Below are positions 36,195-45,133 of a stretch of 48,296 nucleotides of DNA, piece by piece. The stretch covers positions 1-48,296 of the forward strand of contig JAQBOV010000042.1 in assembly GCA_028287895.1 (NCBI GenBank), given 5' to 3'. Both the position numbers and the translations under genes were made by a program. Source of the stretch: Mucilaginibacter sp. Its GTDB lineage: Bacteria; Bacteroidota; Bacteroidia; Sphingobacteriales; Sphingobacteriaceae. The stretch's first letter is position 1. Each line of letters begins with the position of its first letter. The notes under the pieces were generated by a model. It saw nothing but the letters and a program-made list of their open reading frames with translations. It ran no database searches and had not been told where the DNA came from.

Positions 36195-36646
36195 CACTGT
36201 GTTTTTTTAGTCCTGATTGTTTTATAAACCAGGGCATAGTTTTTCATTTGCCTGATCATGGCCAGCAAGCCATTGGAACGGGTTTGTGCCAAATGTGTCC
36301 TCATGCCGATCTCCCCGATGAACCCAAGTTTTGCGTTAATGATCTCATCAGGGCTATGCCCGGATAATACCCGGATCAGCATACTTACCAAACCCTTTAC
36401 AATTACCGCATCGCTGTCCGCTTTAAAAAACACCCGGCCATCACGGTACTCTGCCACCAACCATACGGCCGATTGGCATCCTTTGATCTGATTTTCTTCC
36501 AATTTATACTTTTCATCCAACGCCGGCAGTTTTTTACCCAGGTCGATGATGTATTCATATTTGTCTTCCCAGCTATCAAACAAAGAGAAATCCTCAATGA
36601 TCTCTTTTTCGCTAGCCTGCATGCACTGATTATTGTCCGTTATCAT
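36194..36646 (-). CDS. sufE: SufE sulfur-transfer protein
   Basis: A 150-residue SufE. The sulfur-accepting cysteine lies in IKGCQSAVWLVAE (near residue 54), and FSLFDSWEDKYEYIIDLGKKLP is the typical N-terminal helix. It accepts persulfide sulfur from SufS and passes it to the SufBCD scaffold. ATG overlaps the SufS stop (ATGA), so translation is coupled. Confidence 0.95.
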   Translation of the reverse strand: MITDNNQCMQASEKEIIEDFSLFDSWEDKYEYIIDLGKKLPALDEKYKLEENQIKGCQSAVWLVAEYRDGRVFFKADSDAVIVKGLVSMLIRVLSGHSPDEIINAKLGFIGEIGMRTHLAQTRSNGLLAMIRQMKNYALVYKTIRTKKTQ

Positions 36647-37887
36647 AGTAACATTTTAATAATTTTATGTAAACCCGCAATTAGTTTGTCCACTTCCTGT
36701 TTGGTATTATACATCGCAAATGAAGCTCTTACGGTGCCCGGAAGATTAAACCGTTTCATCAGAGGCTGGCAGCAGTGATGGCCGGTTCTCACGGCAATCC
36801 CCAGATTATCCAGTAAAATACCAATATCCTGGGGGTGCGTACCTTTGATGACAAAAGACACCAGGCCTGCCTTCTGCTTTGCATTACCGACGACTGTCAG
36901 CCCGGGAATATTTTCCAGGTGCTCGGTAGCGTAGGCCAGTAACTCAGCCTCGTGTTTGCGGATATCGGCTTTCCCGGTTGCATTAACAAAGTCCAGTGCT
37001 GCTTTTAAGGCAATGGTATCTGCAATATTAGGGGTGCCCGCTTCATATTTATAGGGCAGCTCATTATACGTCGTGTGCTCAAAAGTTACTTCTTTGATCA
37101 TTTCCCCGCCTCCCTGGAAAACAGGCATGTCCTCCAGGAGCGCTCTTTTACCATACAGCACGCCGACACCTGTCGGCCCATACACTTTATGGCCCGAGAA
37201 TGCAAAGAAATCGCAATCCAGATCCTGTACATCAATATCCAGGTGAACGGCTGACTGCGCCCCGTCAACTAATACCAGAGCTCCGGCCTGATGAGCCGCA
37301 GCAATCATTTCCTTAACCGGATTTACCGTTCCCAGGGCATTAGATACCTGCACAATGGATACCAGCTTTGTTTGATCAGTCAGCAGGTTTTGATAGGCTG
37401 TCAAGGAAAGTTCGCCATCCTCTGTAACGGGGATCACTTTTAACAGGGCATTCTTTTGTTCACACAATATTTGCCAGGGGACAATGTTTGAATGGTGTTC
37501 CATACCCGAAATGATGATCTGGTCCCCTGCACGGATGTTTTGCCTTCCCCAGCAATAAGCTACCAGGTTAATGCCTTCGGTAGTACCTCTTGTAAAGATG
37601 ATCTGCTCGCCAGAGGCCGCGCCGATGAATTGTTTCACGGCATGGCGTGTAGCTTCATAAGCGCCGGTAGCCTCTTCGGCCAGCGTATGGATACCGCGGT
37701 GAATGTTGGCGTTGTAGCCGGAATAATAGTCACTGATGGCCTCGATAACCGCTAATGGTTTTTGGGATGTTGCAGCATTATCAAGATACACCAGGGGCTT
37801 ATCTTTTACCATACGGCCAAGAATAGGGAAGGCCTGCCTGATGGCATATACATCAAATACGGGCGATATGGGGCTGCTTACTGTCAT
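36643..37887 (-). CDS. sufS: SufS cysteine desulfurase
   Basis: A 414-residue PLP enzyme of the group II (SufS) type. The PLP lysine lies in FAFSGHKVYGPTGVGVLYG, the substrate segment is NIHRGIHTLAEEAT, and the active-site cysteine is in VRTGHHCCQPLMKRF (about residue 370). It removes sulfur from cysteine and hands it to SufE. One base separates it from sufD. Confidence 0.96.
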   Translation of the reverse strand: MTVSSPISPVFDVYAIRQAFPILGRMVKDKPLVYLDNAATSQKPLAVIEAISDYYSGYNANIHRGIHTLAEEATGAYEATRHAVKQFIGAASGEQIIFTRGTTEGINLVAYCWGRQNIRAGDQIIISGMEHHSNIVPWQILCEQKNALLKVIPVTEDGELSLTAYQNLLTDQTKLVSIVQVSNALGTVNPVKEMIAAAHQAGALVLVDGAQSAVHLDIDVQDLDCDFFAFSGHKVYGPTGVGVLYGKRALLEDMPVFQGGGEMIKEVTFEHTTYNELPYKYEAGTPNIADTIALKAALDFVNATGKADIRKHEAELLAYATEHLENIPGLTVVGNAKQKAGLVSFVIKGTHPQDIGILLDNLGIAVRTGHHCCQPLMKRFNLPGTVRASFAMYNTKQEVDKLIAGLHKIIKMLL

Positions 37888-37888
37888 T

Positions 37889-39205
37889 TTATTTTTTTAT
37901 AGAAAGGTGCTCCCTGATGAGTTGTTTTACATGTTTACGCAGCAATTTAGGTTTTACCTGATCAAGTATATCTTCGGTAAAAGCCTCTAACAGCATGGCC
38001 CTGGCATTTTCTATAGGGATACCTCTTGTTCTTAAATAAAACAAGGCAGTTTCATCCAATTGCCCGACCGTACAACCATGGGAACATTTGACGTCATCAG
38101 CAAAAATTTCCAGTTGTGGCTTGGTATTAATACCCGCATTATCAGATAATAAAATGTTTTTGTTGGATTGATAAGCATTGGTTTTTTGAGCCTGTGGCTG
38201 CACCATTATCTTACCGTTAAACACACCGGTGGCATTATCGTCTACAATTCCTTTATATAATTGGTTGCTAAGACAACCGGGTTCCCTGTTGTCTACCAAA
38301 GTATGGTTATCTGCATGAGTGTGGCCTTTTAGCATATATAGCCCATAAAGATGCGCCTCGTTGCCTGCCGCTTCCAGTATCAGATTCATATTATTACGGA
38401 TTATGCCACCGTTAAGCGTAATAGTCACCGCATGTGCGTAGCCCCGGCCAATTTGCCTGATATGCGTTGTGCTGACCTGACTGGCGTTAGCTGCATCATT
38501 TTGTATCTTATAATATTCAATAAGGGCATTGTTGTTTACTACTATCTCCATCACCTGGTTGGTGAAACTATCTGATGTGCCGATCGTTTTGAAAGTTTCT
38601 ACCAATTGCATTTTACTTCCTTCTTCCATATAAATTAGGCTGCGCGGCTGACAAAGAGTGTGATGTTCCCTGGCATCGGACAGATGATAAAGGTAAACAG
38701 GATATTGCAATTCCCGCCTTTTTGCAACGTGAATGAATACTCCTCCATAGATGAATGAAGTGTTGAGCGCATGAATCCCATCTTTAATATAACGGCTGCT
38801 CTGTCCCAGGTGTTCTTTGATCTGCTTTTTATATATTCCCTTGGCAGCATCTTCCAAGGGCAGCACGGTTAGCTGATCATCAGGAGAACGGATGGCAGAG
38901 AGCATAGGCATAAACCAGCCATTTACAAAAACCAGTTCATTGGCCCCCTGGTGGCCCGGCAAGCGGATGGCATCAAGGTCTGACCGGGTAAAAACCGGCT
39001 GCCCGTCATCTGCTGCAAAATGGTATTCCTTATCGTTAAACAGGCCGCTTATACTTGTATATTTCCATTCCTCATTACGGGGAGCAGGAAGTCCTGTTTT
39101 GCTAAAAGTGTCAAAGCCTTTAAGCCGGATCCTGGCGATCTGGCCATCAGGACTTGCGCTCTGCAGTTGTTTAAACCGATCCTTAAAATGATTTACATCG
39201 ACCAT
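37889..39205 (-). CDS. sufD: SufD Fe-S scaffold subunit
   Basis: A 438-residue SufD. It shows PAPRNEEWKYTSISGLFN near the N-terminus and the long right-handed beta-helix core ending in IFADDVKCSHGCTVGQLDETALFYLRTRGIP, the region shared by SufB and SufD. It pairs with SufB and SufC as the scaffold for new Fe-S clusters. It is 11 bases after sufC in the operon. Confidence 0.95.
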   Translation of the reverse strand: MVDVNHFKDRFKQLQSASPDGQIARIRLKGFDTFSKTGLPAPRNEEWKYTSISGLFNDKEYHFAADDGQPVFTRSDLDAIRLPGHQGANELVFVNGWFMPMLSAIRSPDDQLTVLPLEDAAKGIYKKQIKEHLGQSSRYIKDGIHALNTSFIYGGVFIHVAKRRELQYPVYLYHLSDAREHHTLCQPRSLIYMEEGSKMQLVETFKTIGTSDSFTNQVMEIVVNNNALIEYYKIQNDAANASQVSTTHIRQIGRGYAHAVTITLNGGIIRNNMNLILEAAGNEAHLYGLYMLKGHTHADNHTLVDNREPGCLSNQLYKGIVDDNATGVFNGKIMVQPQAQKTNAYQSNKNILLSDNAGINTKPQLEIFADDVKCSHGCTVGQLDETALFYLRTRGIPIENARAMLLEAFTEDILDQVKPKLLRKHVKQLIREHLSIKK

Positions 39206-39216
39206 GATCTTGTTTG

Positions 39217-39996
39217 TTAATTAATACCAGCCTGTACGCCTGCTGTTAAACCAATTTCATCCTTAATAAAATCATATCCTTTTTCTTCCAGTTCCAGGGC
39301 CAGTTCTTTACCGCCTGACCTGACAATGCGGCCGTTGTATAGCACGTGCACAAAATCAGGCTGCAGGTAATCCAGCAATCGTTGGTAGTGGGTTATAATC
39401 AGTATTGCCCGGTCTTTATGACGTAGCTCATTAACGCCCTTGGCTACGACGCGCAAGGCATCAATATCCAGACCCGAGTCCGTTTCGTCCAGGATGGCCA
39501 GTTTGGGTTCGAGCATGGCCATCTGGAAAATTTCATTGCGTTTCTTCTCGCCACCGGAAAAGCCTTCATTAATGGAACGGCTCAATAAAGACTGGTCCAT
39601 ATTTACCAGCGCCATTTTTTCCTTCATCAGTTTGAGAAAAGCAACGGCATCCAATGCTTCCTGACCATGGTATTTCCGCTTTTCATTTACTGCGGTTTTT
39701 ATAAAATTGGTCGTACTCACCCCCGGTATTTCCACCGGATATTGAAATGCGATAAACAAGCCTTCGCGTGCCCTGTCCTCGGGCGACATTTCCAGTAAAT
39801 CTTTTCCTGAAAATGTAACCATGCCCTGGGTTATCTCATATTCTTCCCTGCCGGCCAGTACTAGGGCCAGGGTGCTTTTACCCGAGCCGTTAGGCCCCAT
39901 AATGGCATGGACTTCGCCCGGTTTTATCTCCAGGTTAATGCCGTTTAATATCTGCTTGCCCTCGATGGCGGCGTGTATATTTTTAATTGACAACAT
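39217..39996 (-). CDS. sufC: SufC Fe-S assembly ATPase
   Basis: A 259-residue ABC-type ATPase of the Suf complex. Walker A is IMGPNGSGKSTLALVL, the signature is FSGGEKKRNEIFQM, Walker B is LAILDETDSGLDIDAL, and the switch histidine is in LIITHYQRLLDYL. It has no membrane partner and works with SufB and SufD. It lies 46 bases after sufB. Confidence 0.97.
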   Translation of the reverse strand: MLSIKNIHAAIEGKQILNGINLEIKPGEVHAIMGPNGSGKSTLALVLAGREEYEITQGMVTFSGKDLLEMSPEDRAREGLFIAFQYPVEIPGVSTTNFIKTAVNEKRKYHGQEALDAVAFLKLMKEKMALVNMDQSLLSRSINEGFSGGEKKRNEIFQMAMLEPKLAILDETDSGLDIDALRVVAKGVNELRHKDRAILIITHYQRLLDYLQPDFVHVLYNGRIVRSGGKELALELEEKGYDFIKDEIGLTAGVQAGIN

Positions 39997-40042
39997 AATT
40001 TATATCGCTATATAAAATAAATAGATATATTGATTATAAAGG

Positions 40043-41488
40043 TTAACCCACACTGCCTTCCAGGTTAATGGCAAGCAATTTTTGTGCTTCTACGGCGAAC
40101 TCCATTGGTAACTGGTTCATTACTTCTTTGGCAAATCCGTTAACAATTAACGCCACGGCTGTTTCTGTATCAATACCCCGCTGCTTGCAATAAAAGAGCT
40201 GATCTTCACCAATTTTGGAAGTGGTCGCTTCGTGCTCAACAACTGCGGTCGTGTTTTTAACTTCTATATATGGGAAGGTATTTGCACCGCACTTGTCTCC
40301 CAGCAACAAGGAATCACATTGTGAATAATTACGGGCGTTGGTTGCCCCTTTGCCGGCACGTACCAGCCCGCGATAGCTATTGTTGCTGTATCCCGCTGAA
40401 ATCCCTTTGGAAACAATCCTGCTTTTGGTATTCTTGCCTAAATGTATCATTTTGGTGCCCGTATCAGCCTGTTGATGATTATTGGTCAGGGCAATCGAGT
40501 AAAATTCACCGATCGAGCCGTCGCCCTTAAGAATAACGCTGGGATACTTCCAGGTAATAGCAGAACCGGTTTCCACCTGTGTCCACGATATCTTGGAATG
40601 TTCGCCAATGCATATTCCCCGTTTGGTGACGAAATTATAAATACCGCCGTGACCTTCCTTGTCACCGGGATACCAGTTCTGAACGGTGGAATATTTGATT
40701 TCCGCCTTACTGAGGGCAACCAGTTCTACTACGGCGGCATGTAGTTGATTTTCATCACGCATGGGCGCGGTGCATCCCTCCAGGTAGCTGACATAGCTAT
40801 CGTCTTCAGCAATGATCAGCGTGCGTTCAAACTGGCCCGAATTCTCAGCATTGATCCGGAAATAGGTTGACAGTTCCATCGGGCAGCGTACGCTTTTGGG
40901 GATAAAGCAAAAAGAACCATCGGTAAATACCGCGGCATTCAGGGCCGCAAAATAATTATCGGTCATGGGCACCACAGAGCCCAGGTATTTTTTGACCAGT
41001 TCAGGATGTTGCTGTATGGCCTCGCTCATCGAGCAAAAAATGACACCTATTTCCGACAATTGTTTTTTGAATGAGGTAGCGACAGAAACACTGTCCATCA
41101 CTACATCGACCGCTACTCCGCTCAGACGCTTCTGCTCATCGAGGGAAATACCCAGTTTTTCAAACGTGCGGCGTAATTCCGGGTCGAGCTCGTCCAGACC
41201 TTTTAGTTGCCCCTTTTGCTTAGGTGCGGCATAATAAATAATATCCTGGTAATTGATCGCAGGGTAGGTCACATTTGGCCATTTGGGCTCTTCCATTTTT
41301 TGCCATTGGGTATAGGCTTTCAGGCGCCAGTCCAGCATCCAGTCCGGCTCGTTCTTCTTCGCCCAGATCAGGCGGATGAGTGTTTCGTTGATCCCCTTGG
41401 GAACAATATCCGTATCGATATCCGTGACAAAACCGTATTTATAGTCATTTAATACGGTTTGTTCTAGTGTATTCAGTTCTTCCTTCAT
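40043..41488 (-). CDS. sufB: SufB Fe-S scaffold subunit
   Basis: A 481-residue SufB, the first gene of the operon. Typical segments are [56 protein letters not shown] and the C-terminal [34 protein letters not shown], which includes a conserved Glu and His region used in cluster assembly. It forms the scaffold with SufC and SufD. Its start is 40 bases downstream of a good promoter with an inverted repeat. Confidence 0.96.
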   Translation of the reverse strand: MKEELNTLEQTVLNDYKYGFVTDIDTDIVPKGINETLIRLIWAKKNEPDWMLDWRLKAYTQWQKMEEPKWPNVTYPAINYQDIIYYAAPKQKGQLKGLDELDPELRRTFEKLGISLDEQKRLSGVAVDVVMDSVSVATSFKKQLSEIGVIFCSMSEAIQQHPELVKKYLGSVVPMTDNYFAALNAAVFTDGSFCFIPKSVRCPMELSTYFRINAENSGQFERTLIIAEDDSYVSYLEGCTAPMRDENQLHAAVVELVALSKAEIKYSTVQNWYPGDKEGHGGIYNFVTKRGICIGEHSKISWTQVETGSAITWKYPSVILKGDGSIGEFYSIALTNNHQQADTGTKMIHLGKNTKSRIVSKGISAGYSNNSYRGLVRAGKGATNARNYSQCDSLLLGDKCGANTFPYIEVKNTTAVVEHEATTSKIGEDQLFYCKQRGIDTETAVALIVNGFAKEVMNQLPMEFAVEAQKLLAINLEGSVG

Positions 41489-41527
41489 GATGCCAGCGTT
41501 TAAATGGAATCAATAATAATTACGCTG

Positions 41528-41570
41528 CAAAGATACGGACGCGCAAGCTGTTTGTACAAAAAAGTACAAA
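41528..41570 (-). promoter_or_regulatory. suf promoter with a perfect 7-6-7 inverted repeat
   Basis: On the minus strand, TATCTTTG (41535-41528) is a full -7 match, and a TTTG (41560-41557) lies 21 bases upstream at the -33 region. That -33 sits inside TTTGTAC-N6-GTACAAA (41551-41570), a perfect inverted repeat. Size and geometry suit an Rrf2-family dimer, and the Rrf2 gene is the last gene of this operon. Confidence 0.72.
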
Positions 41571-41643
41571 TAACATGACAGTGAGATAACAGTTCGGCCA
41601 TTTGTGTTTTTATAAATTATGCGATGGGAAAATTGCAGAAAAA

Positions 41644-41691
41644 TTTGCGTAGTTAAATAACTACACATATATTCGTAGCCAAATAGCTACG
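41644..41691 (+). promoter_or_regulatory. Promoter with two matching ArsR-type operators
   Basis: TTTG (41644-41647), 20 bases, then TATATTCG (41668-41675, one base off TAnnTTTG). Operator 1, GTAGTTAAATAACTAC (41649-41664), lies between the two elements. Operator 2, CGTAGCCAAATAGCTACG (41674-41691), covers the expected start and ends 2 bases before the ArsR ATG. Both share GTAG-N8-CTAC, 26 bases apart. Confidence 0.72.
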
Positions 41692-41693
41692 CA

Positions 41694-42017
41694 ATGAATT
41701 TAAGACGAGACGTATTTCAAGCCATAGCAGACCCGACAAGAAGGGCTATACTTCTGCTGCTTGCTTCGCAAGCGATGACAGCAGGTGCGATAGCCTCAAA
41801 CTTTGACACAGCGAGACCGACAGTTTCAAAACACTTGCAAATACTCACCCGGTGCGACTTACTTGAACAAGAGCAAAACGGCAGAGAAATTTATTATCAC
41901 TTAAATTCCGAAAAGATGAAAGAAATAGCAGACTTTATTGAACCATTCCGCAAAATGTGGGATGACAGGTTTAATAAATTGGAAACAATAATGAAGAAAT
42001 ACAAAGCAAAGAAATAG
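41694..42017 (+). CDS. ArsR-family regulator
   Basis: A 107-residue winged-helix regulator of the ArsR/SmtB type: [44 protein letters not shown], then a wing with [15 protein letters not shown]. There is no obvious metal-binding cysteine pair; the single Cys (RCDLL) makes a metal sensor unlikely. This subgroup is usually found with SRPBCC-fold proteins, as here. Two matching palindromes at its promoter indicate autorepression. Its leader is extremely short. Confidence 0.9.
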   Translation: MNLRRDVFQAIADPTRRAILLLLASQAMTAGAIASNFDTARPTVSKHLQILTRCDLLEQEQNGREIYYHLNSEKMKEIADFIEPFRKMWDDRFNKLETIMKKYKAKK

Positions 42018-42023
42018 CATAAC

Positions 42024-42488
42024 ATGGAACAAAAAACAAAAATCAATGCCCAAGACGGCAAACAGGACCTGGTAATTACAAGGGAATTTGATTTGCCGGT
42101 GGACTTACTTTTTAAAGCGTATGCAGAACCGGGCGTTGTTGAGCAATGGATGGGAACGAAAGTGCTGAAACTCGAAAGTAGGAAGCATGGCAGTTACCAA
42201 TTTGAAACAACTGATGCTAAAGGAAGCAAATACAGGTTCAATGGGGTGATCCATGAGTTTAGCCCCAACCGGAAAATCACACGGACATTTGAAATGGAGA
42301 ATACGCCTTTTGGCGTTCAGCTTGAGTTGTTAGAATTTGAACAACTTACTGACCAGGCCAGCAGGCTCAATATGCACGTAATATATGAATCGCCTGCAAA
42401 AAGAGACCAGGTGCTGCAGTTACCCTTTGCTCAAGGCATAAACATGGCACATAACCGCTTGCAAGATATCGTCAGCAAACTGAAATAA
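42024..42488 (+). CDS. SRPBCC-fold protein (AHSA1/polyketide cyclase-like)
   Basis: A 154-residue protein with the AHSA1-like SRPBCC pattern: LVITREFDLPVDLLFKAYAEPGVVEQWMG, YRFNGVIHEFSPNRKITRTFEME and a final long helix (QGINMAHNRLQDIVSKL). Such proteins bind hydrophobic ligands. It follows the ArsR gene by 6 bases and is followed 3 bases later by a DoxX-like gene, a common three-gene set in this phylum. The ligand is unknown. Confidence 0.88.
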   Translation: MEQKTKINAQDGKQDLVITREFDLPVDLLFKAYAEPGVVEQWMGTKVLKLESRKHGSYQFETTDAKGSKYRFNGVIHEFSPNRKITRTFEMENTPFGVQLELLEFEQLTDQASRLNMHVIYESPAKRDQVLQLPFAQGINMAHNRLQDIVSKLK

Positions 42489-42491
42489 CAC

Positions 42492-42887
42492 ATGATGACA
42501 AAGAGAAATAAAATTATCTATTGGATTTCTAGGATCTGGCTTGCATTAGGAGTGCTATCAACCGGAGCAGTACCGTTATTCAAAGGGAAAAGGGGAGCGG
42601 CAGGAGTAGGCAGTATTACACATTTGCGCTATCCAACCTATTTGATAACAAGACGGGGTGTTTGGAAAATTTTAGGCGTTATAGCGGTGCTTATTCCTAA
42701 ATTTCCTTTACTAAAGGAATGGACTTATGGAGGCTTCTTCTTTGTCATGTCTGGAACGATATTTTCACAAATCGCATTGGGTAATTCCGTGAATGAAATA
42801 TTTCCCGCATTGGCATTGCTGATCCTGACTGTAGTATCCTGGCATTTCAGGCCTGCGGATAGTAAAATCATTTCAGTTTATCAATAA
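42492..42887 (+). CDS. DoxX-like membrane protein
   Basis: A 131-residue protein with about four membrane helices: IIYWISRIWLALGVLSTGAVPLF, VWKILGVIAVLIPKFPLL, GGFFFVMSGTIFSQIALG and IFPALALLILTVVSWHF. This matches the DoxX-like family. Two start codons in a row (42492, 42495) are possible. It closes the ArsR unit. Function is not established. Confidence 0.8.
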   Translation: MMTKRNKIIYWISRIWLALGVLSTGAVPLFKGKRGAAGVGSITHLRYPTYLITRRGVWKILGVIAVLIPKFPLLKEWTYGGFFFVMSGTIFSQIALGNSVNEIFPALALLILTVVSWHFRPADSKIISVYQ

Positions 42888-42980
42888 ATGAACAGCGTGA
42901 TCTGTAAGTTTGATGTATATTTAAGTAAAGCCAAAAAGTGGCGGAATAAACTTAAAACACTTATTTCAGGGGTAATATAA
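42888..42980 (+). pseudogene. Truncated YdeI-like N-terminus
   Basis: A 30-codon reading frame, MNSVICKFDVYLSKAKKWRN and ten further residues, that starts right at the stop of the DoxX-like gene. It shares SKAKKW and a 19-base identical stretch (AGTAAAGCCAAAAAGTGGC, 42924-42942) with the intact YdeI-like gene at 43584 (43611-43629). It looks like a remnant of a related gene whose remainder has been lost, with the DUF4256 gene starting 2 bases after its stop. It may be translated as a short peptide, but I do not think it is functional. Confidence 0.5.
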
Positions 42981-42982
42981 GT

Positions 42983-43546
42983 ATGAATAATAAAAAAAAA
43001 TTGTCGCCAGGACAAAGTGAAGCGCTACTCGGCGCTTTGAAAGCCCGTTTTGAGAAAAACATGAACCGTCATAAGGATATGGAATGGGCTAAAGTACAAG
43101 CAAAGCTGGAAGTCAATGCTGAAAAACTGTGGTCACTCAATGAAATGGAAATAACTGGCGGTGAACCGGATGTCGTTGCTCATGATAAAAGGGCGGGCGA
43201 ATACATTTTTTATGATTGTTCGGCGCAAAGTCCCAAAAACCGCAGAAGTCTTTGTTACGACCGTCAAGCGCTGGAGGCAAGGAAGGAATTTAAACCGGCA
43301 AATAACGCTATTGATATGGCGGCTGCCATGGGCATTGAGCTTTTAACGGAAGAACAATATCGGGAATTACAGCAATTTGGAAATTTCGATACGAAAACAT
43401 CGAGTTGGTTGAAAACACCTGCTGATATTAGAAAACCCGGCGGCGCCATCTTTGCTGATTACCGCTACGGAACTGTCTTTGTATACCACAACGGTGCAGA
43501 ATCATACTATGCCGCCAGGGGGTTCCGTGGCTCGCTACGAGTCTGA
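42983..43546 (+). CDS. DUF4256 family protein
   Basis: A 187-residue soluble protein that matches DUF4256 in length and in MNRHKDMEWAKVQAKLE, YIFYDCSAQSPKNRRSLCYDRQALEARKEFKP, GIELLTEEQYRELQQFGNFDTKTSSWLKTP and YGTVFVYHNGAESYYAARGFRG. The function of the family is unknown. It lies between a truncated YdeI-like copy and an intact YdeI-like gene, 37 bases before the latter. Confidence 0.85.
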   Translation: MNNKKKLSPGQSEALLGALKARFEKNMNRHKDMEWAKVQAKLEVNAEKLWSLNEMEITGGEPDVVAHDKRAGEYIFYDCSAQSPKNRRSLCYDRQALEARKEFKPANNAIDMAAAMGIELLTEEQYRELQQFGNFDTKTSSWLKTPADIRKPGGAIFADYRYGTVFVYHNGAESYYAARGFRGSLRV

Positions 43547-43583
43547 ATTTTGCATAAAGTAACATACTGTAATAAAGATTAGA

Positions 43584-44162
43584 ATGAATCCTGAAGTTGA
43601 TTTCTTTTTTAGTAAAGCCAAAAAGTGGCAGCAAGAGCTGGAGCAATTGCGAATGATCGTTCTTGACTGTGGGCTGACCGAAGAGTTGAAGTGGGGTGTT
43701 CCTTGTTACACGTTTCAGAAAGGTAACCTAGTTTTAATACATGTATTTAAAGAATATTGTGCGCTTCTGTTTTTCAAAGGTGCCTTGTTAAATGACGCCA
43801 ATGGTATGCTGATCCTACAAACGGAGAATGTTCAGTCGGCGCGGCAGATACGGTTCACTAATATTCGGGAAATAGTTGAAATGGAACCCATTCTGAAAGC
43901 CTGTATTTATCAAGCCATTGAAGTGGAAAAAGCCGGGTTGAAAGTGGATCTTAAAAAGACTGCCGACTTCGCTGTTCCTGAAGAATTTCAAAGTAAACTG
44001 GATCGGATTCCTGCCCTGAAAACTGCTTTTGAGGCATTGACGCCGGGACGGCAAAGAGGATACCTGTTTTATTTTTCTCAACCCAAACAATCCAAAACCC
44101 GGGAGACAAGGGTTGAAAAATGTATGCAGCAAATTCTCGATGGAAAAGGATTAGATGACTAG
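43584..44162 (+). CDS. YdeI/OmpD-associated family protein (DUF1801-like)
   Basis: A 192-residue protein. The first part matches the DUF1801/YdhG fold (AKKWQQELEQLRMIVLDCGLTEELKWGVPCYTFQKGNLVLIHVFKEYCALLFFKGALL). The C-terminal part matches the YdeI tail (VPEEFQSKLDRIPALKTAFEALTPGRQRGYLFYFSQPKQSKTRETRVEKCMQQILDGKGL). These proteins are widespread and linked to envelope stress in some bacteria, but the mechanism is unknown. Confidence 0.88.
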   Translation: MNPEVDFFFSKAKKWQQELEQLRMIVLDCGLTEELKWGVPCYTFQKGNLVLIHVFKEYCALLFFKGALLNDANGMLILQTENVQSARQIRFTNIREIVEMEPILKACIYQAIEVEKAGLKVDLKKTADFAVPEEFQSKLDRIPALKTAFEALTPGRQRGYLFYFSQPKQSKTRETRVEKCMQQILDGKGLDD

Positions 44163-44424
44163 AACATTAGATGCGAAAATAATAGGGACCTTGCCTCTGG
44201 GTAACGGAAGGCCGGGTATGATGCCTGACGGCGGTGTGACGAAAGAAAACGGTTCTGTAGCCTTTTTATTTGTCTGCTGTTACAAAGTGTTAACAGTAAA
44301 CTTACAATAAGGCCCCATAAAAAAGTGCTTTAAGTAACCAGGGAAAATCAATAAAAACGTATTGCATAAAATGGTTAAAACAACCAGCGCAATGATGAAA
44401 TATGTTGGGCTTTCCTGATATATA
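44163..44424. other. Intergenic region without recognisable features
   Basis: I see no gene, clear promoter or hairpin here. It lies between the convergent YdeI-like gene and the exported protein at 44425. Confidence 0.5.
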
Positions 44425-45057
44425 CTATTCTTTAATTAAAGCGTCCTTTTTTCGCCGCATGTTCGTACTGTGTTTTCGAAGAAAATTATAAGTAACGGCC
44501 AATCCCATGTATTGGGCGCTTCTGCTGCTATTCGTTCCATCGAAAAAGTAGTAGCCCTGGGTAACAGCTACAGCGACCGTTGGAGAAATATTGAAATTGA
44601 TACTATTGCAGATCTCCGTCATTAAGGCCTGTTTGGCTCCGAATATGTACCCGCCGCTCAGGCAAAGTCCCTCAGCAAACCGCCCGGCAGAAAAGATATT
44701 AATGGTTGGCCTGAATTCAATATAATGGGAAGAATCGTTTGATGACCTTAATGAACTTATCCTTCCGGTCGCCAAGCCCATATCGAAAATTCCATAAGTA
44801 CGACCAAACTCCCCTGCCGGTGAGAATCTTTTGCCAAAGCCGCCTTTTGCATTTACAAATACGCTTGTGTTAAAGGAGGCATAAAAATAGCGGGGTTCTT
44901 TGTTTTCTTTAGTGGTATCTTTCTCGATAACTGTATCCTTGTTTGAAACTTTACGTTCCGAATGCGGGATGATGGGTCCCAGACCAGGTTTATTAATAAT
45001 TTGTGCAAAGCATGCGCACACAAAAAAAGTCAAGCAGACGGTAAATGTTATTTTCAC
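44425..45057 (-). CDS. Exported protein of unknown function
   Basis: A 210-residue protein with signal peptide MKITFTVCLTFFVCACFAQ, read from a GTG start, since no ATG lies near. A Lys/Glu-rich linker follows (KVSNKDTVIEKDTTKENKEP), then a beta-rich region (YFYASFNTSVFVNAKGGFG, SSHYIEFRPTINIFSAG, LCLSGGYIFGAKQALM, SPTVAVAVTQGYYFFDG, QYMGLAVTYNFLRK). The alternating pattern resembles a small outer-membrane barrel, but I cannot name a family. It has no operon partner. Confidence 0.65.
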   Translation of the reverse strand: MKITFTVCLTFFVCACFAQIINKPGLGPIIPHSERKVSNKDTVIEKDTTKENKEPRYFYASFNTSVFVNAKGGFGKRFSPAGEFGRTYGIFDMGLATGRISSLRSSNDSSHYIEFRPTINIFSAGRFAEGLCLSGGYIFGAKQALMTEICNSINFNISPTVAVAVTQGYYFFDGTNSSRSAQYMGLAVTYNFLRKHSTNMRRKKDALIKE

Positions 45058-45133
45058 TTTTGGGGTATTTAATTATTGATTAGACAGTTACCCCGTTTAT
45101 TTGTTTGAGAACAACAGTTCGTTATATCTATTA

